Shown here: piece after piece, positions 27,683 to 36,875 of the stretch
How the letters are laid out: the number at the start of each line of letters is the position of its first letter
Numbering within the stretch: the first letter of the stretch is position 1
Assembly (NCBI GenBank): GCA_029245025.1
Contig: JAQWQC010000006.1
Span: forward strand, 496,001-560,000
From: Rhodospirillaceae bacterium
Lineage (GTDB): Bacteria; Pseudomonadota; Alphaproteobacteria; Rhodospirillales; Rhodospirillaceae
Direction of reading: 5' to 3'
DNA length: 64,000 nucleotides
Notes under the pieces: generated by a model
Told to the model about the DNA's origin: nothing
The model's database searches: none
What the model saw: the letters and a program-made list of their open reading frames with translations, nothing else
Made by a program: the position numbers and the translations under genes

Positions 27683-28165
27683 ATGCGTATTTCCCCTGAG
27701 TATCGCGAGCTAAATCTGCAACTACATCGCAGTAACCCTGGCTAAGGTCGGGCGGCACACGCCATCGCGCCGATAATTGTTGATTTGGCGAAACAGACTG
27801 ACGCCGAATCTGTCCGCGACTACGGCTGCGGCAAGGGAGCACTGCGCCCCGCCGTATTGGCCGCCTTGGCGCCGGACCTGGACGTAACCGAATACGACCA
27901 AGCTATGCTAGGCAAGGATAGTGAGCCCTCTCCTGCTCATCTCGTTGTATGTATTGATGTCATGGAACACATCGAACCTGATTGCCAGCATGACGTGTTG
28001 ACTTAACATACAGTCCCTGGGTCTAGCCGATGCCTTTTTTATTTTCGACACGGTGCCGGTGCAAAAGTCATTGGCTGATGGGGGGAACGGCAACTCATTG
28101 TTGAGATACCCCTGTCGGCCAAGTGACGCATACTGGCTTGACTTGAATCGCGGGCGTGCCACAAA
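27683..28165 (+). pseudogene. Decayed class I methyltransferase gene
   Basis: Begins MRISPEYRELNLQLHRSNPG, stops at TAA, then in another frame reads RDYGCGKGALRPAVLAALA (the SAM-binding motif), VTEYDQAMLGKD and AHLVVCIDVMEHIEPDC, then hits a stop near 28006. Further pieces follow (IQSLGLADAFFIFDTV, KSLADGGNGN, QLIVEIPLSAK) up to the dppB-like gene. The order is that of a small methyltransferase with a DYGCGKG motif. Several stops and frameshifts show loss of function. It lies between the binding-protein gene and its permease genes, interrupting the transporter operon. Confidence 0.65.
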
Positions 28166-28171
28166 CGCTCT

Positions 28172-29152
28172 ATGACGTACTTTCTCATACGCCGTCTCGG
28201 TCAAGCTGCTCTGGTTATGGTATTGGTCAGTGCCGCGGCCTTTCTTCTGTTCAATTACGTCGGCGATCCCGTCAACAACCTGGTGGGTCAAGAAGCCTCC
28301 TTTGAAGATCGCCAAGCTTTGCGTGACCGCCTCGGCTTGAATGACGAGGCGCCCGTTCAGTTTGTCAGATTTATAGGCAACGCTCTGGCTGGCGATTTTG
28401 GCATCTCCTATCGCATGCAGCGCCCGGTGTCCGACCTTGTCGCGGAGCGATTGCCTGCCACCGCCGAACTTGTGTTGGCGTCGGCGGTATTCTCGCTGCT
28501 GCTCGGAATTCCTATGGGCGTGTACACAGCCATTCACCGCGATGGTGTGATCAGTCGTTTGGTGCTGTCGGTGTCTTTAATAGGTGTGTCATTACCAACC
28601 TTCGTTATTGGCATCGGTTTGATTTATTTGTTCTCGGTCACTTTGGGGTGGCTGCCTTCTTTCGGGCGCGGTGGAACAACCCAACTGGGATTTTGGTCGA
28701 CTAGTTTTTTGACCGCGGGTGGTTTGAAAGCGTTGGTCTTACCTGCCGTCACTCTCGGTTTGTTTCAGATGACGTTCATCCAACGCCTTGTCCGCGCCGA
28801 GATGATCGAAGTGCTGGGAACAGATTACATTCGTACAGCCCGCGCTATGGGGGTGCCGCGCCACCGTATCCATTACGTCTACGCCCTTAAGAACACACTG
28901 CTGCCGGTGATCACAGTGATTGGTTTGAAGCTCGGCGAACTGTTCGCCTTTTCCATTGTTACTGAAACGGTATTTCAGTGGCCGGGGTTAGGCTTGCTCT
29001 TCATTCAGGCTGTGGCGTTTGCCGATATCCCAATCATGGCCGCCTACTTGATGATGGTTGCGTTGGTGTTTGTTGTGATCAATATCGCCGTGGATATTCT
29101 GTACGCCGTGGTCGATCCGCGCCTGCGGACCAGTCGGGAGGACGCCGCATGA
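28172..29152 (+). CDS. ABC transporter permease, DppB/OppB type
   Basis: 326-residue inner-membrane protein with six predicted helices. N-terminal TYFLIRRLGQAALVMVLVSA is the typical first helix. The periplasmic loop contains GLNDEAPVQFVRFIGNALAGDFGISY, as in DppB. The EAA-like cytoplasmic loop is GTDYIRTARAMGVPRHRI. The stop overlaps the next permease start by four bases (ATGA), so translation is coupled. With the family 5 binding protein it would form an importer. No ATPase genes (DppD/DppF-like) are adjacent. Confidence 0.92.
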   Translation: MTYFLIRRLGQAALVMVLVSAAAFLLFNYVGDPVNNLVGQEASFEDRQALRDRLGLNDEAPVQFVRFIGNALAGDFGISYRMQRPVSDLVAERLPATAELVLASAVFSLLLGIPMGVYTAIHRDGVISRLVLSVSLIGVSLPTFVIGIGLIYLFSVTLGWLPSFGRGGTTQLGFWSTSFLTAGGLKALVLPAVTLGLFQMTFIQRLVRAEMIEVLGTDYIRTARAMGVPRHRIHYVYALKNTLLPVITVIGLKLGELFAFSIVTETVFQWPGLGLLFIQAVAFADIPIMAAYLMMVALVFVVINIAVDILYAVVDPRLRTSREDAA

Positions 29153-30060
29153 GTGATGTTGTCGCCTCGCCTCGTGCGGTTTTGTGGATCAATTTCTGCC
29201 GCAGTCCTGTCGCCATAACGGCTGCGATTGTGACTCTGACATTTCTTCTTGGTGCCTTGTTCGCCCCGTTTCTGGCATCCCAAGATCCGTTTGATCCAGT
29301 CAATTTAGATCTGATCAATTCTTTTCTTCCACCGGCCTGGGCGGGCAACGGTGACCCGACTTTCTTCCTCGGCACTGATGACCAGGGACGCGACATGTTG
29401 TCCGCTATTCTCTACGGCAGTCGCATTTCACTTTCCGTAGGGCTTGCCGCTGTCGCTTTTTCCGCGACCTTAGGTGTCACCGTGGGGCTCATTGCAGGCT
29501 ATGTCGGCGGTTGGCTTGAAACAGTGCTTATGCGCCTGGCGGATGTTCAGCTGACCATTCCCGCCCTATTGATCGCCCTCATGGTAGATGGTTTCTCACG
29601 GGCCGTTTTATCTCCAGATGTTCATGACGAGACCGCCCTATACATGTTGATCTTTGCCATCGGAATCGCGGACTGGCCGCAATACGCCCGCGTTGTGCGA
29701 TCAGCGACGCTGGTTCAAAAACAGTCGGGCTATGTGGCCCAAGCTAAACTCATCGGGGCGTCTAATCCGGCGATCGTGTTCGGTCATGTTCTTCCCAATG
29801 TCACGACCTCCGTATTGGTATTGGCCACCCTAGGGCTGGCTTTGGCGGTCATTGCCGAAGCTACTTTGAGTTTTCTAGGTGTTGGCATGCCACTGACAAC
29901 ACCGTCCCTCGGCACGCTAATTCGTATTGGCAACGATTACCTGTTCTCAGGAGAGTGGTGGATCACGTTGTTTCCGTCTCTTGCCCTTGTGTTGCTTGCT
30001 CTTTCAGTGAACTTGCTTGGAGATTGGTTGCGTGATGCCGTCAATCCGCGCTTAAGATAA
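29149..30060 (+). CDS. ABC transporter permease, DppC/OppC type
   Basis: 303 residues. The N-terminal OppC segment with FCRSPVAITAAIVTLTFLLG is followed by FLGTDDQGRDMLSAILYGSR, the classic DppC periplasmic start. The EAA loop is SGYVAQAKLIGASNPAIVFGH. I chose ATG 29149, which overlaps the dppB-like stop; the longer upstream frame from 28978 is antisense-free but reads through dppB in another frame. The stop is 3 bases before the dioxygenase ATG, so the four remaining genes look like one operon. Confidence 0.92.
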   Translation: MSDVVASPRAVLWINFCRSPVAITAAIVTLTFLLGALFAPFLASQDPFDPVNLDLINSFLPPAWAGNGDPTFFLGTDDQGRDMLSAILYGSRISLSVGLAAVAFSATLGVTVGLIAGYVGGWLETVLMRLADVQLTIPALLIALMVDGFSRAVLSPDVHDETALYMLIFAIGIADWPQYARVVRSATLVQKQSGYVAQAKLIGASNPAIVFGHVLPNVTTSVLVLATLGLALAVIAEATLSFLGVGMPLTTPSLGTLIRIGNDYLFSGEWWITLFPSLALVLLALSVNLLGDWLRDAVNPRLR

Positions 30061-30063
30061 ACT

Positions 30064-30909
30064 ATGCAAATAAACGTCCTTTCAGATGTCTGCGGTGCAG
30101 AAGTTATCGGCCTTGATTGCGGAGGACCGATTGACGATCAGACGTTTGACACCATCAAACAGGCCTTTGCCGATCACTCTGTTTTGATCTTCCGCGACCA
30201 ATACTTGTCACCAGAGCAGCACCTTGAGTTTTCAAGACACTGGGGTGATCTCAACAGTCACATCCTGACCCAGTACCTATTGCCCGGTTATCCAGAGTTG
30301 CTGGCCGTGTCTAACAAGAAGGATGAGAACGGCGAGCCTTTGGGCATCGAAGATGCGGGCCGGTATTGGCATACTGATGTAAGTTACGAAGACGTGCCGC
30401 CCATGGGGTCGCTTCTATATGGCTTGGAAGTGCCTGAGGAAGGTGGCGACACTTTGTTTGCCAGTCAGTATCGCGCCTATGAAAACGTGCCAGAAGATTT
30501 GAAGGGGGAAATCACCTCTCTCAAGGCGCGACACCGGTTTAACTACGTTCAAATACAATCGTCGCGAGACAGCAATCGCAAACCGCTTACCGAAGAGCAA
30601 AAGAAACAATTGGGTGGAGCCGTTCATCCGGTCGTTCGCACCCATCCAGAAACAGGCCGCAAGGCGCTCTACGTCAATCCCGGTTTTACTGAGTCTCTCA
30701 TCTATGTAGATGAACATGAAAGTCGAGCATTGCTTGATAAACTTTTCGGTTATGCGACCGACCCTGCGGTGATTTATCGCCATAAGTGGCAACTGCGAGA
30801 CCTGGTGTTCTGGGATAACCGGTGCCTGATGCACCATGCCACGCCCTATCCTGCTGATAGCATTCGCCACATGCATCGCACTACGGTGGCTGGATCAGTT
30901 CCGGTATAG
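30064..30909 (+). CDS. TauD/TfdA-family Fe(II)/2-oxoglutarate dioxygenase
   Basis: 281 residues. The iron ligands are His and Asp in RYWHTDVSYE and the distal His in NRCLMHHATPYP; the 2-oxoglutarate Arg is probably that in HMHRTTVAG. N-terminal VLIFRDQYLSPEQHLEFSRHWG is typical of the family, which includes taurine and 2,4-D dioxygenases. It begins 3 bases after the permease gene, so it is likely to act on the compound imported by that ABC system (inference). The substrate cannot be named from these residues. Confidence 0.9.
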   Translation: MQINVLSDVCGAEVIGLDCGGPIDDQTFDTIKQAFADHSVLIFRDQYLSPEQHLEFSRHWGDLNSHILTQYLLPGYPELLAVSNKKDENGEPLGIEDAGRYWHTDVSYEDVPPMGSLLYGLEVPEEGGDTLFASQYRAYENVPEDLKGEITSLKARHRFNYVQIQSSRDSNRKPLTEEQKKQLGGAVHPVVRTHPETGRKALYVNPGFTESLIYVDEHESRALLDKLFGYATDPAVIYRHKWQLRDLVFWDNRCLMHHATPYPADSIRHMHRTTVAGSVPV

Positions 30910-30912
30910 CGC

Positions 30913-32163
30913 CTAGTCAGCGGGCGATTGTTCCAAAACGCCGGCGATTTTTTTCCGGCGCGGTAAAACGATCGCCGCCGCAAAGAAGGTCACCAACGCG
31001 CCGGTCAACAGCGGTGGTCCAAACCCGACCAGTTCCGCCATCGTTCCCATCACCATTGCGCCCAACGCGGGTCCGCCCCGCCCGATGACCAACCACACGC
31101 TCATCACTCGTCCGCGTAATCGGTCGGCGACGGACGACTGAATCAAGGTTTGGGTGCCCGTTCCTGTGCACGCTTGTGTGAAGCCTGACACGGCCAGAAG
31201 CAGTGCGCCTGTCCACAAACTTGTCGACATGGCGAACACAGCAACAGCCGCGCTGTTAACGAGCACGCCATAAAATACAATACTAGTGAGACCTTTGATC
31301 CTGCCGCGCTGGGCTAGCCAGATCGAAGCGCAGATCGCGCCCACTCCCATGGCTGATGTCATAATCGCCAGCCCTTGTGGGCCAGCATTGAACACCTCTC
31401 CGGCAAATCCGGGGAGGAGATCGATCAGAGGGCGGGCGAAGATGGAGTTCACGGCAGTTAGGGCAATGATTGCGGCCACGCCAGTGTGGGTGAACGTGAA
31501 CTTTCCCCCTTCTATGAGGTCACGGAAATAAGACCCTGTTGGCGGCACGCTATCTGTGACCCGAGGGATGCGAATCATCGCCAGCGCAACAATCAACGCG
31601 GCATAGGACGCGGCATTGACCAAGAAAGCCCACGCAATATCCGTTGTGGCGATAAGAACACCAGCAATGGCGGGGCCGATGATGCGGGCGACATTAAAGA
31701 TGATGGAGTTGATCGCGATCGCTGTGCCCATTACGTCGCGGGGGACCATATTGACGACCAATGTGACCCGGGCCGCTTGGTTCATGGCGTTGGTCACGCC
31801 ACCAAAAAACATAAGAAAAACCAAGAGCGCGGGTGACATGGTTCCGGTAAGAGTGAACAGCCAGAGGGCCATGGCTTGTACGCAGGCAAAAGTTTGCGCG
31901 ATCATCGAGATGCGCTGTCGGTCAAAGCGGTCAGCGAAGACGCCGCCCAGCGGTGTGAGAACAATTATAGGTAAGAACTCAGCAATCGCGATAGCGCCTA
32001 GCCAAGCGCCAGACTCCGTGAGTTCCCACATCAGCCAACCCACCGCCAGCCGCTGCACCCACATGCCGACCAACGACAGCGTGTTGCCGAAGGTGTACAG
32101 GGCGAAATTACGGATGGCGAAGGCCTGCCGCAGACCGGAAAAATCAAACAGGGTGTGACTCAT
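30913..32163 (-). CDS. MFS transporter, EntS/MFS_3-like
   Basis: 416 residues with about twelve helices. FALYTFGNTLSLVGMWVQRL at the N-terminus and GGVFADRFDRQRI as the cytoplasmic loop 2-3 motif are typical of the EntS-type MFS group. SVADRLRGRVMSVWLVIGRG is the matching loop in the second half. Members export siderophores or drugs; the substrate is not predictable. It is convergent with the dioxygenase gene (3-base gap) and lies downstream, on the same strand, of tRNA-Ala. Confidence 0.85.
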   Translation of the reverse strand: MSHTLFDFSGLRQAFAIRNFALYTFGNTLSLVGMWVQRLAVGWLMWELTESGAWLGAIAIAEFLPIIVLTPLGGVFADRFDRQRISMIAQTFACVQAMALWLFTLTGTMSPALLVFLMFFGGVTNAMNQAARVTLVVNMVPRDVMGTAIAINSIIFNVARIIGPAIAGVLIATTDIAWAFLVNAASYAALIVALAMIRIPRVTDSVPPTGSYFRDLIEGGKFTFTHTGVAAIIALTAVNSIFARPLIDLLPGFAGEVFNAGPQGLAIMTSAMGVGAICASIWLAQRGRIKGLTSIVFYGVLVNSAAVAVFAMSTSLWTGALLLAVSGFTQACTGTGTQTLIQSSVADRLRGRVMSVWLVIGRGGPALGAMVMGTMAELVGFGPPLLTGALVTFFAAAIVLPRRKKIAGVLEQSPAD

Positions 32164-32279
32164 GTCCGCTGGGTTTTATAGGGCCGGGGCCCTTGCGTCT
32201 ATGCGATGTTGTCGCCGTGACTCAGGAGCGGGCGACATGCGCCATCACAAGTGGGTGAATACCAGAGTCTGTATGTCTT

Positions 32280-32355
32280 TGGTGGAGCCGAGCGGGATCG
32301 AACCGCTGACCTCGACGTTGCGAACGTCGCGCTCTCCGAACTGAGCTACGGCCCC
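32280..32355 (-). tRNA. tRNA-Ala (anticodon CGC)
   Basis: A complete 76-base cloverleaf on the minus strand with an encoded CCA end. The acceptor stem GGGGCCG pairs with CGGCTCC and includes the G3:U70 wobble pair that marks alanine tRNAs. The anticodon stem CGACG/CGTCG encloses TTCGCAA, so the anticodon is CGC, reading GCG codons. The T arm is AGCGG-TTCGATC-CCGCT. It stands alone, downstream of a promoter-like sequence at 32372-32400. Confidence 0.95.
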
Positions 32356-32371
32356 CCAGGGAAGGGCGCGG

Positions 32372-32400
32372 ATACTGTGCGGAGCAGTGGTTTAAGTCAA
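32372..32400 (-). promoter_or_regulatory. Probable sigma-70 promoter of tRNA-Ala
   Basis: On the minus strand TTGACT (32400-32395) and CAGTAT (32377-32372) are 17 bases apart, and the tRNA 5' end is 16 bases further. The -35 is near consensus, the -10 is weaker. No other start of transcription is obvious for the tRNA. Confidence 0.5.
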
Positions 32401-32619
32401 GCGCCCGAGTGGTGGGCTTAGCTTCACTCTTTAAAAGGGCGGATGAGCCTGTCTTCTGATCTATCGTTCACCGTTTCTAAGAGTCAGGTTTTTTGGGTGT
32501 GAATCTTAGTCACCAAATTCAAAGCCCAGACCCCTTCCGTGGCCCTTGTCTGGTTGGTCCACGCTCAGTACGTTAGCGGTTCACATCCTCTTTCACCACG
32601 GCAATCCGGAGGTCAATGG

Positions 32620-32919
32620 GTGGCTCTTCTTGTTCCCATCGTTCAACTCTTTCAAATCATTCTCGGCATGTATTGGTACTTGGTTATCGCAGCCGTGATC
32701 ATGAGCTGGTTGGTCAACTTTGCTGTGATCAACACGCAAAACCGGATCGTCTACATGATCGGGTCTGCGTTGACCCAATTGACTGAGCCGGTCTTCCGCA
32801 AAATTCGGCGCTATGTTCCCATCATCGGTGGGCTTGACCTGTCTCCCGTCGTTCTCTTGCTTGCGCTGTGGTTGGCACAGAGTTACGTCAGCATCCTGCT
32901 CGTGTGGATGGTCTCCTAA
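32620..32919 (+). CDS. YggT-family membrane protein
   Basis: 99 residues from GTG 32620, which has GGAGG 7 bases upstream; the longer frame from 32539 lacks such a site and gives an atypical N-terminus. Two membrane units: IVQLFQIILGMYWYLVIAAVIMSW and the LSPVVLLLALWLAQSYVSILL region, separated by TEPVFRKIRRYVPIIGGLDLSP, the YggT signature. The protein sits in the inner membrane; its role is not settled (in other bacteria linked to osmotic stress or cell division/PSII assembly relatives). Upstream of folD on the same strand. Confidence 0.9.
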   Translation: MALLVPIVQLFQIILGMYWYLVIAAVIMSWLVNFAVINTQNRIVYMIGSALTQLTEPVFRKIRRYVPIIGGLDLSPVVLLLALWLAQSYVSILLVWMVS

Positions 32920-32978
32920 TAGGAACGTCTCAGTGTCGTCGCACGACAGGCGGCACGTGCTGATTAACGGAGTGATTT

Positions 32979-33878
32979 ATGAGTCAGGCAACCCTCATCG
33001 ACGGAAAAGCCACGGCAGCTGGGTTAAGGACTTGGATCGGCGAGCAAATCGTGCAGCTGACATCTGAACACGGCATCAAGCCGGGCCTTGCCGTTGTGTT
33101 GGTGGGTGACGACCCGGCCAGTCAGGTTTATGTGCGCAGCAAACGCAAGACAGCCGTCAAACTTGGCATGGAGTCTTTCGAGCATACGCTGCCCGCAGAT
33201 GTGGACCAGGCAACGGTACTTGCGCTCGTGCAAGAGCTCAACGACGACCCGAAGGTCAACGGTATTCTTGTGCAGCTGCCGTTGCCGTCACATCTCGACG
33301 ACAAGCCAGTGATTCTCGCTATTGATCCACTGAAGGATGTGGATGGCTTGCACCCTGAGAATGCGGGCCGATTGATGGCGGGAGAAACGGGCATGGTGTC
33401 ATGCACACCACTCGGTTGTCAGCTGCTATTGCGCCGCCAGATTGGCGACATGACCGGTAAGGACGCCGTCATCATCGGGCGTTCGCTGTTGTTCGGTAAG
33501 CCGATGGCGCAACTATTGCTTTCTGAAAACTGCACCGTAACGACGGCCCACTCCAGAACGGCTGATCTCGCCGCTCACTGTAGCCGTGCTGATATTTTGG
33601 TGGCGGCAGTTGGTCTACCAGAGATGGTCAAAGCTGATTGGGTGAAACCTGGAGCCGTGGTTATCGACGTCGGCATTAATCGGTTACCTGGCGAGGGTGA
33701 TAAAGACCGCCTGGTCGGTGATGTGGCCTTCAAAGAAGTATCGATAGTTGCCTCAGCGATTACCCCAGTGCCCGGGGGTGTTGGGCCGATGACCATTGCG
33801 TGTCTGATGTTTAATGCCTTGCGTGCCGTTCGCGTGCAAAATGGTTTGGACGATATCGAGATTCCGACCAGCTTTTAG
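32979..33878 (+). CDS. folD: Bifunctional methylenetetrahydrofolate dehydrogenase/cyclohydrolase
   Basis: 299 residues of cytoplasmic one-carbon metabolism. Signatures are [14 protein letters not shown] (with the catalytic Lys region), [26 protein letters not shown], the NADP-site [17 protein letters not shown] and the C-terminal [11 protein letters not shown]. Interconverts 5,10-methylene-THF and 10-formyl-THF. GGAG lies just before the ATG. Its stop overlaps by four bases the stop of the convergent FkbM methyltransferase gene. Confidence 0.96.
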   Translation: MSQATLIDGKATAAGLRTWIGEQIVQLTSEHGIKPGLAVVLVGDDPASQVYVRSKRKTAVKLGMESFEHTLPADVDQATVLALVQELNDDPKVNGILVQLPLPSHLDDKPVILAIDPLKDVDGLHPENAGRLMAGETGMVSCTPLGCQLLLRRQIGDMTGKDAVIIGRSLLFGKPMAQLLLSENCTVTTAHSRTADLAAHCSRADILVAAVGLPEMVKADWVKPGAVVIDVGINRLPGEGDKDRLVGDVAFKEVSIVASAITPVPGGVGPMTIACLMFNALRAVRVQNGLDDIEIPTSF

Positions 33879-34729
33879 CTTTGGGACGCAATCAAGGCTT
33901 TAACAAATCGTTCCTGCGGATCAGGTGAGCCACGGTCTGCCACGATCGCCAAGACATGAAGTACGAGATCAACAGACGTATAGATGTCGTGCAATATAGC
34001 CGCGAGTTTGAGGAGTCGTTCGGTGCTTTGGTCCGAAAGCGTGGTGGCGTCCGGAACATAAACGGCATCGGACCACAACACTTGCCGGGTCTGTGTGATT
34101 GAACCTTCGATTGCTCCTCCCGTTTTGTAGGGCCGCTGCCCAAACCCAAGAAAGGTATGAAATTGAAACCCGGCTTTTCTGAGGTGTTGGTCTATGTCAG
34201 CGAACAAGGGTTGATCGTTATAAATCTCAACAAACTCGACTTCTGCCTGCACAACCAAGGTGTTTGGCAGAAGGCGGCCACACCCTTCAAGCACAGACAA
34301 TTCACCGCCTTGGACATCCATTTGTAGAAAGTCCAATTCGTCCCAATCAACCACTTCATCGAGGGTGTAGGTCTGCACAGGCTGACTGCTCTCCGGGGCA
34401 ACAAGGTGTTCAAGACCCGCGAAATAAGAAATGAGATTCATGTTCGGTTTAAACAATGAACTGGTCATCACTTCTTTATTGCGGTGAAACACCGCGTTTG
34501 TGCCGTCACCAATAATGAAGGGTAAGAAGCGGTGCGGCGGCCCATGTTTTTCTGTTAAGGCCCTGCAGCCAGCGGCGTCCGCTTCAAAACCGATGACAGT
34601 GGCATTGCCTCGCGTCAAAAGTTTTTCGTAGGGCTCGGGTGCCCCTTGGATTGGCAACGCGCCAACATCAACAATCTTAAGTGGAGGTAGATCGGGGACG
34701 ATGTCGTAGAAACTGAAGGTCTTGGTCAT
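33875..34729 (-). CDS. FkbM-family methyltransferase
   Basis: 284 residues. [18 protein letters not shown] is a variant SAM motif, [16 protein letters not shown] is motif II, and [17 protein letters not shown] matches the FkbM core (LKIDVQGAE-like). SLFKPN after the second strand is also typical of the family. I start at ATG 34729, after the end of the upstream enoyl-CoA isomerase gene (34761), rather than 34798, which would overlap it. Such enzymes usually methylate sugar or polyketide hydroxyls; substrate unknown. It is 31 bases downstream of the isomerase gene on the same strand. Confidence 0.82.
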   Translation of the reverse strand: MTKTFSFYDIVPDLPPLKIVDVGALPIQGAPEPYEKLLTRGNATVIGFEADAAGCRALTEKHGPPHRFLPFIIGDGTNAVFHRNKEVMTSSLFKPNMNLISYFAGLEHLVAPESSQPVQTYTLDEVVDWDELDFLQMDVQGGELSVLEGCGRLLPNTLVVQAEVEFVEIYNDQPLFADIDQHLRKAGFQFHTFLGFGQRPYKTGGAIEGSITQTRQVLWSDAVYVPDATTLSDQSTERLLKLAAILHDIYTSVDLVLHVLAIVADRGSPDPQERFVKALIASQS

Positions 34730-34760
34730 GATGAGATGCGATCTAACAGAGGGCCGTCGC

Positions 34761-35528
34761 TCACTCAAACTTCGAAAAGTCAGGAGCGCGTTTTTCAAGA
34801 AATGCTGCGATCGCTTCTTTAACTTCGGCGCTGCTCAATTGTTCGCCGAAGACTTTGGCTTCCCGGTCGATACGGGCACGCACATCGTCAACGTCCATAT
34901 TCAGTAATGTTTTGGTTTTACGCAGAGCAGCTGGCGGTTTTGCCGCGAGTTTTTTGGCCAATATTTGTGCCGTATTCAGTAGTTCGTCGGCAGAGCTTAT
35001 CCCATTGATGAGGCCAATCTCTTTTGCGGTTTCTGCACTAAAGGGATCGCCACACATAAGGAGTTCAGCGGCCCGAGCTCGCCCCGCCAATGCGGGTAAC
35101 ACGAGGCTTGAGCCAAGCTCCGGAACCAAACCCAGATTCACAAAAGGCATTTGGAATCGTGCGGTGTCGACGGCGTAAACCAAATCACAATGCAGTAGCA
35201 TTGTCGTGCCAATGCCGATCGCCAAACCATTGACTGCAGCAACGACGGGTTTCTGTGCTCCCGCGATGGCATGCATAAATCGAAATACTGGGCTCGAGGG
35301 GTCAACGGGTGGGTTGTCGAGAAAGTCCTTCAAGTCGTTTCCAGCGGTGAAGCTGTCTTCACTACCGGTGATCAAAATGACCCGCACGCTCTCGTCGTCG
35401 TCAGCCTGGGAAATGGCATCGGCAAGGGCTGCATACATTGCGACGGTTAGGGCATTCTTTTTTTCCGGTCGGGAAATGGTGAGCGTTAGGATGCCATCCG
35501 CGGTATCGCTTTTAATATGCTCACTCAT
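34761..35528 (-). CDS. Enoyl-CoA isomerase/hydratase (crotonase superfamily)
   Basis: 255 residues. SRPEKKNALTVAMYAALA is the acyl-CoA binding start, TAGNDLKDF the first oxyanion loop and NGLAIGIGTTMLLHCDLVYA the second. The two Glu of true hydratases are replaced (Thr in GIGTT, Phe-Val in MPFVNLG), while LVPELGSSLVLP keeps the Glu used by delta3-delta2-enoyl-CoA isomerases. So an isomerase acting in unsaturated fatty-acid oxidation is more likely than a hydratase. It follows argG by 17 bases on the same strand. Confidence 0.85.
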   Translation of the reverse strand: MSEHIKSDTADGILTLTISRPEKKNALTVAMYAALADAISQADDDESVRVILITGSEDSFTAGNDLKDFLDNPPVDPSSPVFRFMHAIAGAQKPVVAAVNGLAIGIGTTMLLHCDLVYAVDTARFQMPFVNLGLVPELGSSLVLPALAGRARAAELLMCGDPFSAETAKEIGLINGISSADELLNTAQILAKKLAAKPPAALRKTKTLLNMDVDDVRARIDREAKVFGEQLSSAEVKEAIAAFLEKRAPDFSKFE

Positions 35529-35545
35529 CAGTTGTCTCCGGTGCC

Positions 35546-36751
35546 TTACGTGCGACGTCCTAGTGTACCGAGCCGCAACCGCAGTGCGTTCAGCTTAATG
35601 AATCCTTCTGCGTCATGCTGGTCAAACACATCGTCTTCCTCGAAGGTGACATGTTCCGTGCTGTACAAACTGGTTGGTGACTTGCGGCCAACAACGGTCG
35701 CATTGCCCTTATAAAGTTTGAGCCGGACTGTGCCGTTGACATTGTCTTGGGTGGTGTCGATGGCTGCCTGCAACGCTTCGCGTTCAGGCGCGAACCAGTA
35801 CCCGGTATAAATCAACTTGGCATAGCGTGGCATCAACTCATCTTTCAAATGAGCTGCTTCGCGATCAAGGGTGATGCTTTCCACTGCCCGCCGCGCCGTC
35901 AGCCAGATGGTGCCGCCCGGTGTTTCATAAACACCCCGGGCTTTCATGCCGACATACCGGTTCTCAACCATGTCGACCCGGCCAATGCCGTGCTTACCAC
36001 CCAACTCGTTCAACTTGTTCAGGAAGTTAGCCGGGGACAATCGTTCACCATTTATGGCGACGGGATCGCCGCCAACAAATTCGATCTCAACGTATTCTGG
36101 TGTGTCGGGTGCTGCTTCTGGAGACACACTCAGCCGGAACATATCTTCGTCGGGCTCGGTCCATGGGTCTTCTAGTGCTTTACCTTCGTAGGAGATGTGC
36201 AGCAGATTGGCGTCCATGGAATAAGGAGCCTCTCCCCGTTTGTCAGTCGGAATAGGAATCTGATGCTTCTCTGCATACTCGATCAGCTTGGCGCGGGAAT
36301 TTAAATCCCATTCCCGCCAAGGCGAAATCACTTTAATCCCCGGCTCTAAGGCATAGGCGGAAAGTTCAAACCGCACTTGGTCATTACCCTTGCCGGTGGC
36401 GCCATGAGAAATCGCCACGGCTCCAGTGTCCCGCGCGATCTCAACAAGGCGTTTACCAATCAAAGGCCGGGCGATCGATGTGCCGAGCAGGTAAACACCT
36501 TCGTAAATAGCATTGGCCCGAAACATGGGGAAGCAGTAATCGCGGACAAAGTCTTCCCGTAGGTCTTCAATATAAATGTGCTCGATGCCCATCAGTTCGG
36601 CTTTTTTCCGGGCAGGATCTAGCTCCTCACCCTGGCCGATGTCGGCGGTGAAAGTCACCACGTCGCAATTCTTTTCTTCCTGCAGCCAGCGCAGAATGAT
36701 GGAGGTGTCTAGTCCGCCAGAATACGCAAGGACGACTTTATCGCGGCTCAT
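35546..36751 (-). CDS. argG: Argininosuccinate synthase
   Basis: 401 residues, the standard length. The PP-loop [15 protein letters not shown] is at residues 9-23; [33 protein letters not shown] and [10 protein letters not shown] are conserved blocks of the enzyme. It joins citrulline and aspartate in arginine synthesis using ATP. No argH is nearby. Intergenic 36752-36875 separates it from rlmN and probably holds its promoter. Confidence 0.97.
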   Translation of the reverse strand: MSRDKVVLAYSGGLDTSIILRWLQEEKNCDVVTFTADIGQGEELDPARKKAELMGIEHIYIEDLREDFVRDYCFPMFRANAIYEGVYLLGTSIARPLIGKRLVEIARDTGAVAISHGATGKGNDQVRFELSAYALEPGIKVISPWREWDLNSRAKLIEYAEKHQIPIPTDKRGEAPYSMDANLLHISYEGKALEDPWTEPDEDMFRLSVSPEAAPDTPEYVEIEFVGGDPVAINGERLSPANFLNKLNELGGKHGIGRVDMVENRYVGMKARGVYETPGGTIWLTARRAVESITLDREAAHLKDELMPRYAKLIYTGYWFAPEREALQAAIDTTQDNVNGTVRLKLYKGNATVVGRKSPTSLYSTEHVTFEEDDVFDQHDAEGFIKLNALRLRLGTLGRRT

Positions 36752-36875
36752 GGTCTGTATTCCTATTTATTCGCTCACTCCACACAGTGAGCCTAATTGG
36801 CGGCGGAGTATAGGGAGGACGCAGTGTAGAGCAAGCGACGGGTTCTGATTCCAATCTCCTTTGAAGACTCAAAAC

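Noticed and set aside
27908-28537. 209-codon minus-strand frame across the methyltransferase remnant and dppB
   Set aside because: It overlaps the well-supported permease gene and its sequence is low-complexity shadow type.
30941-30963. Hairpin-like CGCCGGCG with T run, possible terminator
   Set aside because: It lies inside the 3' end of the MFS coding sequence with the T run in the loop, not after the stem.
31616-32158. 180-codon frame antisense to the MFS gene
   Set aside because: It mirrors the hydrophobic MFS frame and has no ribosome site or recognisable content.
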